A stretch of DNA of 64,000 nucleotides from Xylaria sp. FL1777 (lineage: Eukaryota > Ascomycota > Sordariomycetes > Xylariales > Xylariaceae). Below, piece after piece: positions 10,212 to 24,514 of the stretch. The stretch covers positions 204,969 to 268,968 of the forward strand of contig MU400565.1 of the NCBI GenBank assembly GCA_022578965.1, in the 5' to 3' direction. The notes under the pieces were generated by a model. It saw only the letters and a program-made list of their open reading frames with translations, had not been told where the DNA came from and ran no database searches. Both the position numbers and the translations under genes were made by a program. Every line of letters begins with the position of its first letter. Position 1 is the stretch's first letter.

Positions 10212-12511
10212 TTTATTTAAAAATTTCTATAGAATTATTATTATTATATATTAAAAGCTAGTTAGTACGTTTTATAGTTTTTATAGTATAATTATATACT
10301 TATATAGTTTATATATTGTTTATATAGCAGTTTTTTATTTTTTTTCCTTAGCTATTTTAATAGCATAATATTTATTTAAAATATTAATTGCTATAAACTA
10401 TTTTGCTTAGTTAATATTTTTTTTTATAGTTACTAATAAAATAAAGAAATATTTATTTATAATAATAATTATGTTTAATAATTAGTAATTAATTATTATT
10501 TGCTATATTGGTTTTTTTTTTTTATTAATTAATTGTTTTTTATTTTTTATTTTAAGTATTAATATTATAAGGTATTTAGCAAATAACTAAGATTTTTTTA
10601 AGAATCTTTTTGCTAGATTTTTTTAAATATATTTTTATAAAGCATTTGTTTTATTTAAGCTTATGTAGTATATTTAATAAAGCTTTAGTTAACATTTTTT
10701 CTTAATAGAAATATAGTAGTTTTATAAGCTATATTTAAAAAGTTTTCTTTTTTTTCTTTTTTTAAATAGTTTGTAAAATCTATAATATACTTTTAATATT
10801 TTGTTTAGGATTTTTTTTATAATTTTTTTAATTTTTTTGCTTTATTTTTTACTTTTTTACTTAATAGTTTTTGCTTTTTATTAAATTAAAAAGTTACTAG
10901 TTTTTAGCTATAGTATTTTTAAAATAATATTATAATTAAATATATTTGCAATATTTAATATAATTTGCTTTTTATATCTTTATATAAATATATTAAAAAG
11001 TTTGGTTTTTTTAAATATATAACTATTATTATAGTTAAAAGTGCTTTTATTAAATTTTTTAATTTTTTAAAATCTTTACTTATATTTCTAAGAAATTTTA
11101 TTTTGTTTTATTACTTTAAGTAAAATTATATTAGCTTATATTTCTAAATTAATTAAAATATTATATTTTCTTTTTTAATATATAAGTTTAATTTCAAATT
11201 AATTTTTTTAGTTATTATATTAAACTTTATATAAGGCTTTAGTTTTTTTAGCTATTTGCTGCTTATTTAGCAAATGCTTATTTTGTTTTTTGATTTTTTT
11301 TTGTAAAATGTTTAAGTGCTTATTTTATTTAGTACTTTAAACGTTATTATATTTTGTTTTATTTTTGCTTTTAGTTAAGCTTTAAATTGTAGTTTTTAAG
11401 CTTTTTTGCTTTTAGCAGCTACTTTTTAGTATAATTATGCTTTAATTAGCTAATAATATTTATAACAGTTGTTTTTATATTTTTTTAAAACAGTATTATA
11501 AGTATAACTGCTATTTTTTTTAAACGTTGCAAATTTTTATAGATTTTTATAATAAACTAAAGTTATAACTAACTATTTTACTTTATAAAGGTTTTTTATT
11601 TTTGTTTTTATAATTTGTTTAAAAAACTAGTTATTTTTTAATTTATTAAATAAATATTAGTAGCAATAATATATTATATAATAATTTTATAGTACTTTAT
11701 TATATTTTAAATCTTTTAGTTATAAAATATTATTATTGTTTTTTATTATAGTTTTATTATAGTAATAACTTTTAGCAATTAGTTAAATTGCTAGTTTTAG
11801 TTTTTAAAACATATTAGTTTTTGCGTTAATTATTAATGCTTTTTTATTTTGTTATATTTAAAGCAGTTTAAGCTATAAAAATATTTTGTTTATTTTTATT
11901 AGTTTTTTTTTTATAATATTTTTTATAGCTTTTAGTTTTATTTATTTTTGTTTTAAAGTTTTATAAGTTTTGTTTTTTTAAGTTTATTTAGCAACTAAAT
12001 GCTTTAATAATTTATAGTTAATTTAATAATTATATTATTTATAGTTATAGTTTTATTTTTTTAAATAGGACTTTTTTTTAAGCTATATTTTTAGCTTTAA
12101 TAGTTTAAAGTTTTTATAGTTTTATAAGTTTGCTAGTTATATTAATTTATTATTTTTTATTGTTTATTACTTTTAATTAAACTATTTTTTTAAGTTATAT
12201 ATTAAATAACTTTAATTGTTTATATAGCAAATATATTTTTTTGCAATTTGTTTTAATAACTATAAAGCGTTTAAATAGTATTTATATGCTTGTTTATTTT
12301 AATTTATATAAATAAAGCATTTAGATTTGTTTAGTATAGCATTTTTGTTTTAACTTAAAATAGCAATTTTATATTTTTGTTTTAAAAACGTATTTTTTAA
12401 GTTGCTTTATTGTTTTTTGTTGTTTTGAACTTTTATAACTTATACTTTTTTTTTAAGCTAAGAGATTTTTTTCTTTTTATAGCTTTTTTTTCTGTTTTTT
12501 TTTTTAAATTA

Positions 12512-12553
12512 GCATTGTTTTTAAAAGTGTTTTTTTTTTTTACAGTTATAACA
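12512..12553 (-). pseudogene. Gag CCHC zinc-knuckle relic of copy C
   Basis: Codons read C-Y-N-C-K-K-K-K-H-F-stop-K-Q-C. The four metal ligands are intact and one stop interrupts the loop. The spacing to the 5' LTR (about 1.3 kb) equals that in copies A and D. Confidence 0.8.
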
Positions 12554-13862
12554 TTTAATTTTAAATATGTTTTAAAGTTATTATTTTTAAACTTTACTAA
12601 TTTGTTTAAATTTTTGTTTAATACTTTTTTAAGTGTTTTTTTTTTTGTTTTTTTTAGTTTTTTTAATTTTAAGGTATTAATTAAATAATTATTAATTAAT
12701 TATAATAGCTATATTAATATACGTATTAATTTTTGCTAGTTTATTTATTTTATATAGTTTATTTTAAACTTAAGTTTTAAGTTTATTATAAAATAAGTAA
12801 AACAATATAAACTTAAGTAATCTTAAGATTACTGCTAATTATTTAAATTTTATAGCGTAATTTATTGCTACTTTTGTTTGTTTTAAGCAATAAAGTGTTT
12901 TTTTTACATGTTTTGCTTTTTAAATGTTTTTAAACAATGCTTTTATTTAATTTTTAAACTTAATATAGTTTTTAAAAATCTTTTTTGTTTTTAGCTTAAA
13001 GTTAGTTAATTTATTAGCTTTTAAAAAATTCTTTAAAATAAGTTAAAACTATTTTAGTACTTTTTTTAATAAGAATTATAAAATAGTTATTACTTTTTGG
13101 TTTTTTTTTATAATAGTAGTAAAGTGCTATTTTAAATAAAGTTTAATATAAATTAAAAAGGCTTTTATATTTATAGATCTATTATAAAGCCTTAAAGCAA
13201 TAAGTTTAAAACTTTTAATGTTTAATATTTTTAACATTATAAATAATTCTAATAATAAAAGCAGTAATAATAATAAAAAGTTAAGTTTTTTATTTTAAGT
13301 TATTATTTTAAGTATAGCAGTAATAAAAATAAATATTAGGTTTGCTAATAATAATATTAACGTTAGTTATAATATAATTATTTATTTAAAACTTTAACTT
13401 ATTATTATAGTAATAATTATTATTACTGCTTTAATTACTATAGCTAATATTTAAGCTGTTTTTTAAATTAAAGCAACTAGTTTGCTTTATAGCGCTAGTA
13501 TTAATATTAGTTTTTTTTTATTACTACTGCTTGACTTTTTTTCTTTTACTACTGCTTTTCTTTTAATAAAAGTAGCTAATAAAAGTGCTAAAGTTTATTA
13601 TTTTAATATGTTGCTAGTTTTAAAAATTTTTAAGATCTTTAAACTTAATTTTTAATTTTTTATTTTTAATAGCATAACTTAAATCTAGTTTATTAGTTAT
13701 TAAGTAAAGTTTACTTACGTAATGCTATTTAGCATTTTTATTTTTTAAATATTTTTTAAGTATACTTTTAAAAGTTTATTTTATAAACTAACTATTATTT
13801 AACTTTTTTATATTAATACTTGTTTTATATATTAAGTTTTATTAATTAAAGAGCTATTAAAA

Positions 13863-14330
13863 TATAATAAACTTATTATATATTAATATAACAGGTTTAC
13901 TTTTAAAGTTTTAATTTGTAAGTAATAATAAGATTTTTAGCAATAGTTCATTAAAGAAGTTTTTAAAAAACTTCTATTATTATGCATTAATAGAGGTTTT
14001 AAAGAATTAAAAGCAATAAGTATATTAATGCTTAGCAGTTATAAAAAAATAAAATTAATAGCTAAAAAGCTAAAACTAAATAAATAACTAAATATAAAAA
14101 GTGCATAATTATATAAACAAAAGAAAAATAAAAAAAATAAAGACTTTTCTTTAAATTACTGCGAATTTAATAAGCATTAAATTACCGTAAGCTTAGTAAG
14201 CTTTAAATTACTATAAGCCCAGTAAGCTAGGTAAATTGTTACATAACTCGGCTTTAGTTAGCATAGGTGCAAAATATATATAAAGGCATTAAGTTGCTTT
14301 AAAAGCCACCTTAGTACTAATTTTGTAATA
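13863..14330 (-). repeat. 5' LTR of copy C (468 bp)
   Basis: Same length and ends as the 3' LTR. It includes three 26-bp tandem units at 14,151-14,228. The hairpin near 13,872-13,896 is weakened because one arm has lost its G (TATTAT for TGTTAT). The differences I compared are nearly all transitions. Confidence 0.88.
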
Positions 14331-14335
14331 AAGCT
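14331..14335. repeat. Target-site duplication of copy C, right
   Basis: AAGCT, identical to 6710-6714. Confidence 0.7.
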
Positions 14336-17300
14336 ATAGTATTTTAACTTAAAAAACAAGTAATAAGCTTAACATTAATTATATTAGCTATAAGTTTTAA
14401 ACTAAAGTTATTACTTTATATATTTATTTTATGCTGTTTTTATACTTTTTGCATTATTTATTTTATTAGTTTTATAAAATTACTTATTAAAACTTATGTT
14501 AATTTTAATTTATGCGCTAAATATAATTATATTAGTTTTATTTTTGCTTTTTATTATAAATTATAGTAAGCACCTTTTTATACATTTGTATTATAATATA
14601 CTACTAAAAGTGGATTTTTTACTTATAAAGCTTATTAAGTTATTTATAAATTAACTAATAGTTGTAGTATTATTTGTAGAATTAAATATATATGCATAGT
14701 TATTAACTATAATTATTGTTTTAAAAGCAGCTTTTTTTTATTATTTTAAACTACTTTAAAAAATAAAGAAATTATATTAAATTTAAGCACTAATTAATAG
14801 TTTTATAAATTGCGCTACTTTTAAGTAAAAATATTTAGTTTAATTAAGTTTATAAAAGCTTGCTAAAATTAAGCTTGCTGCTATGTTATTATTTAATTAT
14901 TTAAACTTATATAGCTTAAAAAATTAAAAAAAAGCTTTAATTACTTTAATTTTATAGCAATTTTAAAAAAGTTTTATAACTTATTTAAGTTTTTTAATAC
15001 TAGTAAAGCAAACATATTACTACAATTAAAGCAAAAAAACCTTACTATTAAGCTAAAAAAAAACGTAGTTATATTTTATTTTTTTATATATTTATTAGCT
15101 TAAAATGAGCTAAAAGAACTATAAAAATAGCTTAATAAAATACTAAAAGCAAAAAAAATTAAAAAGTTTATTAGCTTTGCTAGCGCTTTAATTCTTTTTA
15201 TACTTAAGAAAAATAAAAGCTTATGCTTATATATAAACTATAAAAAACTTAATTAAATTACGTGCAAAAATTAATATATTTTATTATTTATTTTAAAGCT
15301 GCTTAATAAAATCTTAAAAGCTAAAATCTTTAGCAAAATTAACTTTAAAAACGCTTATTATTGCTTATGCATTTAAAAAAAAAATAAGTAAAAAATAGCG
15401 TTTTATATATGCTATAACTATTATAAATTTCTAGTTATATTTATAAGTTTATTAAATGCTTTTACTACTTTTTAAAGTTATATATAAAAAGCACTTAATA
15501 ATGTAATAAATATATTTTATATTATATATTTTAATAATGTGCTTATTTTTTTTCTAAATAAGAATTTTTATATAAAACATATTTAAAACATTATTAAAAA
15601 GCTATAAAAAGCAGAACTATATACTAAACTATTTAAATGCTAATTTTATTAAAAAAAAATTAAATTTTTAAGTTATATTATTTTTAGCTAAAAGATTAAA
15701 ATAAACTTTTTATATATAAATATTATTTAGCAATAATTTATATTAAATATTTATTAAGCGCTATAATAATTTTTAAAGTTTTATAACTTTTATTGCTGTT
15801 TTATAAACGGATATTTTTATATTGCTACGCTTTTGTTTAAATATTTAAAAAAGGACGTAATAAAAACGAAAAAAAGTTGAATTTCTTTAAATAGTTTTAA
15901 AAAAAAAGCTTTTAAAAACTTTTAGAATGCATTTAAACAAGCTATTTTCTTTATATATTTTAACCTTAAGAAATAAATATTGCTAAAAACTAATTTCTTT
16001 AAAGTAGCTTTTGCAGAAAATTTATTTTAGCAAAATAATTAAAGCATTTTTAAACTAGTTGCGTTTTATTTTTAAAAGCTATTTAAAAAAAAAAATGCAG
16101 TATAATATGCTTAACTAAAAAATACTTATAATAATAAATTGCTTTAAGCATTAATAGCATTATTTATAAAAAAGCAATTTACTAATTAAAGTATTAACTA
16201 ATTATGCTAACTTTTAAGCGTTTATAAAAACGCTAAAGCTTAATAAAAAGCAAGCTTATTAATGTTTATTATTAGCTTTTTTTAATTTTATTATTAAATA
16301 TTAAGCAAGCAAAAAAAATAAAGCTAATTTTTTTTTGCGCTGTTTTAATTATATAGTTGTTTTGCTTAGTAATATTAACATTTTTTTAACGTTAAAAAAA
16401 AAAGTTATAATAGTATAACAAATTAAAGTTTTTAATTTGTATTTTAATATTTAAGCTAAAGCTTTATATTTTAAAGCTATATTTATTAAAAAAGCTTTTT
16501 TTATTTAAGCAGTTATATGTTTATGTATATAAATAGCTATAAGCTTAAAAAAATTAAAAGATTTAAAAGCTTTTAAAAAGCTAAAAAACCTTATTTAAGA
16601 AGTTTAAAAAAAAAACCTTAAATGCTATACAATTATAAAGCAATTAAAAGCAGAAAAGCTTATAAATCTTTAATAGTTAATAAAAAAATCTTTAGTTTAT
16701 TATAAAAACAAAATCTATATTTTTTTTAAAAAAGCTATACATTTTTAACTTATTAAGCTATATTATAATAATTTTTTAGCTAAACATTTTAGCTAAAGCT
16801 ATACTTTAAAACTATTATAATAAAAGTTTTATTAAAGCAATATAAAACTAAATGTTAAAAAGTATATATAAAGCTATATAATTTGCTTTAAAACTAAAGT
16901 AAAATACTATTAAAAATATAGTAAACTTAATGCTTTGTTAATATTTAGTAAACTTATATAAAAGCTATTTATAAACTTTATTATAAGTTTGCTAAAAACT
17001 TTTTATAAAAAAAAACTAATTAATGTTATTTTTATTATTATAAATAGATTTATTAAGCTTATATACTTATTTTTAGTTAATATTACTATAATTTTAATTA
17101 AGCTAGCAGTTTTATTTTATTATAAAATTAAATATATTTATAGTAGCTTAAAAAGCATTGTTTTTAATAAAAGCTTTATTTTTATTAGCTAATTTTAGTT
17201 TAATTTATATTATTACTTAAAAGTTAAGCAAAAGCTTTTAATAGTATTTTATTTTAAAACTAATAAACAAATAAAACAAATAAACTAAATAATTAAAAGC

Positions 17301-20300
17301 TATTTTAAGTGCTTTATAAATAATAAACAAACTAATTAGCTTTAACTTTTATTTTAAGCTTTTTTTACTATAAATTTTGCTATTAATTTTATAACTAAAT
17401 AATTACTTTTTAAAGCTTTATATAGTTATATATTAGAATTTTGTTTGTTTGTTAAAAATAACTTTATATTAAAAAGGATTTTAGCTATATAAAAACGTTT
17501 TAATAAGTTATAAACTATTAAAAACAAAATAACAAAGCAATAATAAATTATAACTAATAAATATATAAAACACTATAATAATAAATATAAACTTATAACC
17601 TTTAAAATTAAAAACTTAGTAGCACTATTAATAAAAAATATTAAATTTAAAAATAAAAAGTTAGCGCTTAAGTTTATTAAACTTTTCTAAATTCTTTTTA
17701 TAGTTAGTTTATAAGTATATTATATTAGTTTTTTAAAACAATATAACTGCTTTTATTTTATTTTTTTAATTTAATTGCTTAAGCTTTAAAAAATTAAACA
17801 TAAATATAGTTTGTTTATACTAAACTTTAAAAATAAGTTAAAAAAATAAAAAGTTAAAAATATAGTAAATAAAATAACTTATAATAAAAAAAAATATTAT
17901 TTTATTAAATAAAAAAGCTAGCTAATTAAATATAATTAATAAGTATTTACTATTAATATTATAGCTTTTAAAGCAATTAAAAACTTTAAAAAGCGCTTAA
18001 GTTATAAAAAAAAAGCAAAGCTATTAAGCTAACAAAATAATATTAATTTATTATTAATTTAGCTATAAACTAAAGCTTAATTATGTTATATATACTAATT
18101 AGTTATTTTTTTATTTTTAATTGCATAATAAAAATTATATTTATTGCTTTAAGTTTTAAAATACTTATGCTTTACTAATAAGCTATACGTAAAAACGCTA
18201 CAAATAAATTATAAAATCTTTATAAAAAAGCCTTAAAATACTAATTATTAAACTTTAAAACATCTTTATATTAAAAAAAGCTTATTAAATACTTTTATTT
18301 ACGCTTATTAGCAATAATTAATATAGCTTTACGTATATTTTTTTTAAAAGAAATAAAAGCAGCTTTTTAAGCTATATATTTATGGTTTAAAACTTGCACT
18401 TTAAATGCAGTTAAATAAACATACTGCTAGCATTAAAAATAGTTTTAATTTTATTAAAAAACTTTATAAAATTAGTTTAAGTAAAGCTATTTATAGCGCT
18501 TATATAAAAAGGCTTAATAGCTTAACAAGCTAAAAATTTGCGCTTTATTACTAAATGCTTATATTTAATACAATGTTTTTATATTGCTAATTGTTAGCTA
18601 AACTCCATATAAAATAAAAACAAAACTATTTATTTTTATGTTATTAACTTTGCTAATTAATTAAAACTAAGCTTTATAAATTAACAAAAAACGCAAAAAT
18701 GCCTTTAAAAAGCAAAACTATATAGCTGCAAAGTTAATACAATAATTGTTCGAAGTTTTTTAAACAATAGTGCAATTTTTATTTATAACAACTTTTTTAT
18801 AGTTGTTTTTTTAAAAAACAAAAAAATAAACAAATTAATTTAATAATTCTTAAATATGCATTATATTAAAATATAATATAGCAAGCAGCTAACTTATTAA
18901 TAAAACTAATTTAAAATAAATATAAATTAACTTATAAGCTTGCATAAAATATAGCTGTTTATATAGCTTATATAAGCTATTATTTTTAAGTTTTTAAATT
19001 TGTAAACTATATTTAAAAGTAGGCTATTTTTTAGCTAAAATATTTTTTTAAAACGCTTAAAACAAAGCTAATATATTAACGAACTACTTAAAATTATTGC
19101 TTTTTTAATAGTTTTATACTTTTTATTTTTAGCTTTAATAGTTTATTTGCAAGGTTTGCAAATAAAAGTTACTATAAAAATAAGCTAACGTTTAGCTAGC
19201 ATAAAAACCTTAACATTTATATTAAAATTAGATTTATTTCTTGCGTTGTTCATATTAAAATTACGCAAAATAGCATTTAGATTTTTATTTAAATTTATAA
19301 AGTTTAAATCATTTTTATTTTTATTTTTATTTTCTTTTTTTTAACTTATAAAAAGCCTAATAATGTTTATATCTTTATTAAAATTAAAGCTATTTTAAAA
19401 AAAAAGCGAACTGCTAAAACTTTTATTTTTATTACTAGAATTATTAAACTTTTAATAAAAAGGTTTATTAAAGTTTTATTTTATAATAAAATTAAACTTA
19501 TTTCTAGATAAATTTAAGCATAAAGTAAGTTATAATGATTTTCTGCGTTTATGTTTATAATTATAGCTTTAACTGCAATTATATTTATATATACTACTTT
19601 TAATTACTGCAAGTTTAAGTAGCATAATTATAATACAAATAATAATTAAAAAAAAAGCAGAAAAAATATAAAATAAGTATAAAAATAGCAGTAGTAAAAT
19701 ATATAGCTAAAACTAATTGTTTAGCAGCAGCTAAAAAAAAAAAAAAGAAGAAAAAAAAAGAAAAAAAAACATATAGCAACAAAAGTATAAGCATAAAACC
19801 TGCTATAAATATAGCACAAAACAAACATAACTTAATATATAAACATAAGCATAAATATATAAATACTTTAACTATTATACTGCACAAGCATTTTATTTAA
19901 TATATTATATTTATGCTTAATTACTTTATATTACTTTATTTTACTACTTATACTTAAGATTAATTATTTTAATTGATTTTATTTATATATAAGTTAAAAA
20001 TAACTTAATTAAGAAAAAAAAAGTAGTTATTATAACTAAGCTACTTAAATACTTTAGCATATATTATAAGTTATATATATATATAAGATATTTTTCCTAT
20101 ATTTATTTTATAGAAGTTTTCTCCCTTTTTTAAGCTTTAGTTTTATTAAATACTTACTATAAAACTAGAGATATATTAACTATTGTACTTAACCTTTAAT
20201 GCTTTATATCTTTTATAACAGTTTTATTATATTAGAAATTTTTTTAAACTATTATTTAAAACTTGTAAATTTAAAAATAGCTTTTTTTATTAAATTTATA

Positions 20301-23300
20301 AATAAACACTTATTTTAAAGGTAAAAAGTTATATTTAGCTTTTGTGCATAAAATAACTTTTATTACTTTAAGCTGTTTTAGCGTTGCGATTTTTTAAATG
20401 GCGTTTTTTTTAAATTAATTTTTTAATAAGTATTTATTAAGATTTTTTTACATTTTAAGTAGTAGCTTAAAAAAATCGTTACAATAGATTTTAGGCTATT
20501 AAAAAATAGCTTTAATTTTTTTTGCTTTATGCTAGTTTATTACTGCTGCAAATATAGCATGTAATATATAGTGCTTTTAGTTGCTTTTATAAATAGCTTT
20601 TAGCTAATTAAGCAAAAAAGTATTTAAAAAAACATATTAACAGAAATTATATAAAGAAATAATTTTATGCTTTTTATATATTTTAGTATTAAAAGTAGCA
20701 AATATTTTTAAGTAGTTTGCTTTTTTGTTTTTAGTTAGATTTTTTAAGAGCTTTTTTTTAATTTATTAACTAAAGCACGTAAATTATTAAGCTATTTAAT
20801 TATAATTTTGTTAAGCTAGTAAAATTTACAAACTTAGCTTTAGTAGCTTTTATTGCTTGCTTATTATTATAATATTTTTAGCTAGGTTTTTTTTTTAGCA
20901 ACTTTATAGCTACTTTTTTTAGCTTAATTAAATGCATTTTTTAGTAAAACTGCAGCTTATTGCTATATAAGTTAGCTGCTTTTAAATTAATTGCTAGCTT
21001 TTTGATTTTTTGTTTAAAAAAGCTTAATGCTTTGTTTTAAGTGTTAGTTAAGCTAAAAATATTTCTTTTGTTTTTTTTAAATTGCTTATTTAAAACAAGA
21101 GTTTTTTAAAAAGTTATAAGTTTATTTTGCTAATCTTTAAATAAATTAAGTAAGCTATTTTTTAGCTAATCTTTAAATGTTTTTACTTTTAATTTAAGCT
21201 TTTTTAGTAAGCTGCTAATTAAATAGTTAATAAGTTTAAGCTTAACTTTAGTACTACTAAAGTAATTAATAAAGGTTTTATGTTATAATAGCTAAACTTT
21301 TTTTTATATATTAACTGTTTTAAAAAGATTATTTAAAAATTTTTTAATTATAGTTATTTTGTTTATTTAACTAATATTAATTAATAAAGCTTGTTTTTTT
21401 TACTTTTTATTGTAGTATTAGCTTTTATTAAAACATATGTTTTATATAATAATAATTTTATTTAGCTAAAGTATTTATACTTTATATATATTAAAAGCTT
21501 TATAGCTTATTAAATATTTAATGTAAGCTTGCTAATTTATTTTATAAAATTGCTTATAGCAATTTATTAGCTTATTGCGTTTTATTAAGTAAGCTTTATA
21601 AACGTATGTTTATATATTACTTTAATTAAGTTATAAGTTTACTGCTAAATTTATAAGAACTTTAAGGTTATATTACTTAAAATACTGCTTAAATTAATTT
21701 AAAAGCACTTTAAATAAGCTATAAAAATTATAAGCTTTTAAAAAGCTTATATTATATAGCTATGCTATTATATAAATAGCTTTTAGCTAAAGTTTTTTTA
21801 GTAGGTTTTTATTACGTAACATTTTTAAAGCTTTAATTATTACTTTTTAACTTGCTTTTTTTTTTTTGCTTATTAGCTTTTTAGTATATTTAAGCTTTAG
21901 TTTTAAGTTTATTTTTTTGCTATTAGTTTAGCGCTAAAATTTAGTGTTTTTGCTAAGTATAATTATTGCTTTTTTATTATTGCTGCGCATTTTGCAAATA
22001 AAAAGCTAGTATTAATACATTATTTAGCGCTTAAACCGTTAAAAAGCTTTAAACATTAATTTAGCTGTTTTATTAATTAAAGTATAAATATAAATTATTT
22101 TATTATATTTATTTTTAATTGCAAGTAATTAAAACAAGCTATTATACTTTTTAAAGTAATTAAATAAGTTTTAATAAACTTTTTAAAATAGCTTTGCAAA
22201 GCTTTTTTTTAAAGGTTTTTAAGATATAATATGTTTAGCATAAACTTTAGCATAAGTTTTATACTTAACTTTTTTTATACCTTTAATTTTTATACTTTTA
22301 ACAAACAAAGTAAAAGGTTTTAGTAATTTAAGTTTTAAATGTTTTGCTTTTTTATGCTATAGCTTTTTAGTGTTTTTTTTAAGCTTTAAAAGATCTTTTA
22401 AAGGTTTTTTAGAACGTTTTTTAAATAATGCTACAATTATTTTAACTGCACTTAATAAAATCTTTATAAGTAGGTTTATTATACTAATTATTAAAGCTTT
22501 ACTTAAATAATATATAATAAGCTTATATTTAAAGAAAACTAAGTTTATTTTTTTAGTAAAGTATTTTAAAAGTATGTTTAAACGTAGTTTTTTATAGCGT
22601 AAAAAGCAGTTTAAACTGTAATACTAGATTTTCTGCTTTTAAAAGCAAGCTTTTAACACTATATTTACATAAAAACCTTTTACTAAAGCAACATTTTTTA
22701 AGGTAAATATTTTTATATTTTTGCTTTAAAAGCTTGCTAATATATTTTTTATAATTTTTGTGCTTTTACTAAGAATAAAAAAGCTTGTAGTTTTTGCATT
22801 AACGCTTTTATTATTTTTAGCTAGCATAAAAAAACTTAATATTAATAAATCTTTATTATTAACTATATATAAAGCTTTATAATTATTAAATATAGTACTA
22901 TAGTAAAGCAAATAAAGTATATATTTAAGTGTTATATATATTTTTTAGTTTAAAAGGATTTTTTAAAATAGTTTTTAGTTAATTATAATATATATTATGT
23001 TTAAATTAAATTATTAGCTATTAATTAAGCAGTTTTAGCTTTTAAACTTTTATAAAACGCGCTAGCTTTTAGTGTTAATTTTATTACGTAAGCTTAACTA
23101 GCATAAAAAACTATAGCATATTTTAATTTTACTAATTATTTTAAGTGTTATTTTTTTAATTAGCTTATTAATAAAGCTTATAATTGCTTTTTAAAAGCAT
23201 TTATATATATAAAGCTATTAGTAGTATATTTAAAAAAGCTTTACTAAATAAAAGTATAAATATTTTTAGCTATTTAATTAGCTTTTTTTAGGCTTTTTAT

Positions 23301-24490
23301 GCTTATTTAAGGACTTATTTAGCTGCTTTTTTGCTTAGTTTAGCGTTTTACTTTTTAGCGTTAAATAAAGCTTAGCGCTTTTTTGCTTGCTTTATATAAT
23401 TTTAGTATTAACTATACAAAAAAAAAGCTTTTTATATTGCTTTAAAGTAATAAGTTTTTTTTTTAGTTTTTTGTTTTTTATAAGTTTAATAATTTAGTAA
23501 TTAGTTTATTTTTAAGCAAAGTAAGCTTTTATAGTATTAAAAAAGTTAATTAATATAAGCATTTTTTTAATGTTTAGAAAATTTAAAACTTTAGTTTATA
23601 AAAACGCTTAGTGCTATAAAGTATATTATATTTTTAGCTTAATGCTTTTTTTTTTAGCTTATTAAAATATTTCTTAATATTTTGCTTAAGTTATAGTTTA
23701 AATAGTTAATTTTATAAATACTAAAAGTTTTTTTAAAGCTTTTATAAAAAACTATAAATTAATTATACTAATAATTATAAGCTTTATAGTAGTAATACTT
23801 ATAATTGCTAAGTTTACTATTTTATTAACTTATTTAAAAATAGCTATATAGCAGTTTAAAATAGCTATTTAAAACGAAGTTTTAGCTAAATATATATAAA
23901 GCAAATTATTTAAAACTTTTATAATTGCTTTATTACTAAGCTATATAAGTACTGCTATATTAACTTAAGCTGCTTAAGCTTTTTTTTTAGTAATGCACTT
24001 AATATTAGCTTTTATAAGTGTTTTAAGCATTTTGCTAAACATATAGCTAGCGTTTACTGCATTAAAATTAACTAAATGTTATATTTTATATAACATGCAA
24101 TAAAACTACAGTTTATTAAATTAGCTAAAATAGTTTTATTAGTTATAAAGCATAGCATTTATAACAATTAAATTACTAAAGCTTATATTAAGTATAATAA
24201 TTATAATAAGCTTATAAAAATATAATTAAGTAATTGTTTAAATAAATATAAGTATAAAAATAAAGCTATAAAAAAAAAAATAGAATTTTAAGAACTTTGT
24301 TTAGCTAATTGTTTTAAATATTTATAAAGTATTAGTTTTAAGCAAACTAAGCTTATAATTATTACATTTAAGTGTATAAACGCTTAGTTATATAAAAGTT
24401 AACTAGTGCACTTTTTAAAAAAGCTTATAAAAACAGTTTTTAAAAAATCTAAGTTTTAAGAGCTAGCTAGTATAAAACAAATAAAAAGAT
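14336..24490. other. 10 kb of AT-rich degraded repeat debris, no gene recognised
   Basis: Extremely low GC throughout. I found no LTR pair, RT or transposase motif that I could defend. Three frames stand out only by length: 16,989-17,192 (+), 19,615-19,887 (-) and 22,726-22,911 (-). All are Ile/Phe/Lys/Asn-rich strings expected from AT-only DNA. A long purine tract at 19,733-19,769 (A with few G) is probably a decayed Lys/Glu-rich coding stretch on the plus strand. The sequence is continuous with 5555-6714 across copy C and ends sharply near 24,490. Confidence 0.6.
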
Positions 24491-24514
24491 CGTAATATAT
24501 ATAGGCTCATCGGG

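Larger units (their letters stand above)
6715..14330 (-). mobile_element. Full-length Ty3/gypsy LTR retrotransposon copy C, 7.6 kb, mutated to inactivity
   Basis: Two directly repeated LTRs of exactly 468 bp each (5' at 13,863-14,330, 3' at 6715-7182) flank a 6.7-kb interior on the minus strand. The element sits between identical AAGCT pentamers (6710-6714 and 14,331-14,335), a 5-bp target duplication. In order on the minus strand: Gag zinc knuckle (12,512-12,553), RT active-site block (10,170-10,211), integrase core (about 8821-8912), integrase C-terminal motif (8595-8645), polypurine tract (7186-7198). RT before integrase defines Ty3/gypsy. Stops and D-to-N changes throughout show it is dead. 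It inserted into older AT debris, so it is younger than its flanks. Confidence 0.9.

Noticed and set aside
19615..19887. Frames in AT debris (16,989-17,192; 19,615-19,887; 22,726-22,911; 6461-6682; 9688-9891) as hydrophobic small proteins
   Set aside because: Composition is what AT-only DNA encodes by chance. There is no start context, splicing or motif, and the 9688 frame lies within the antisense of copy C Pol.
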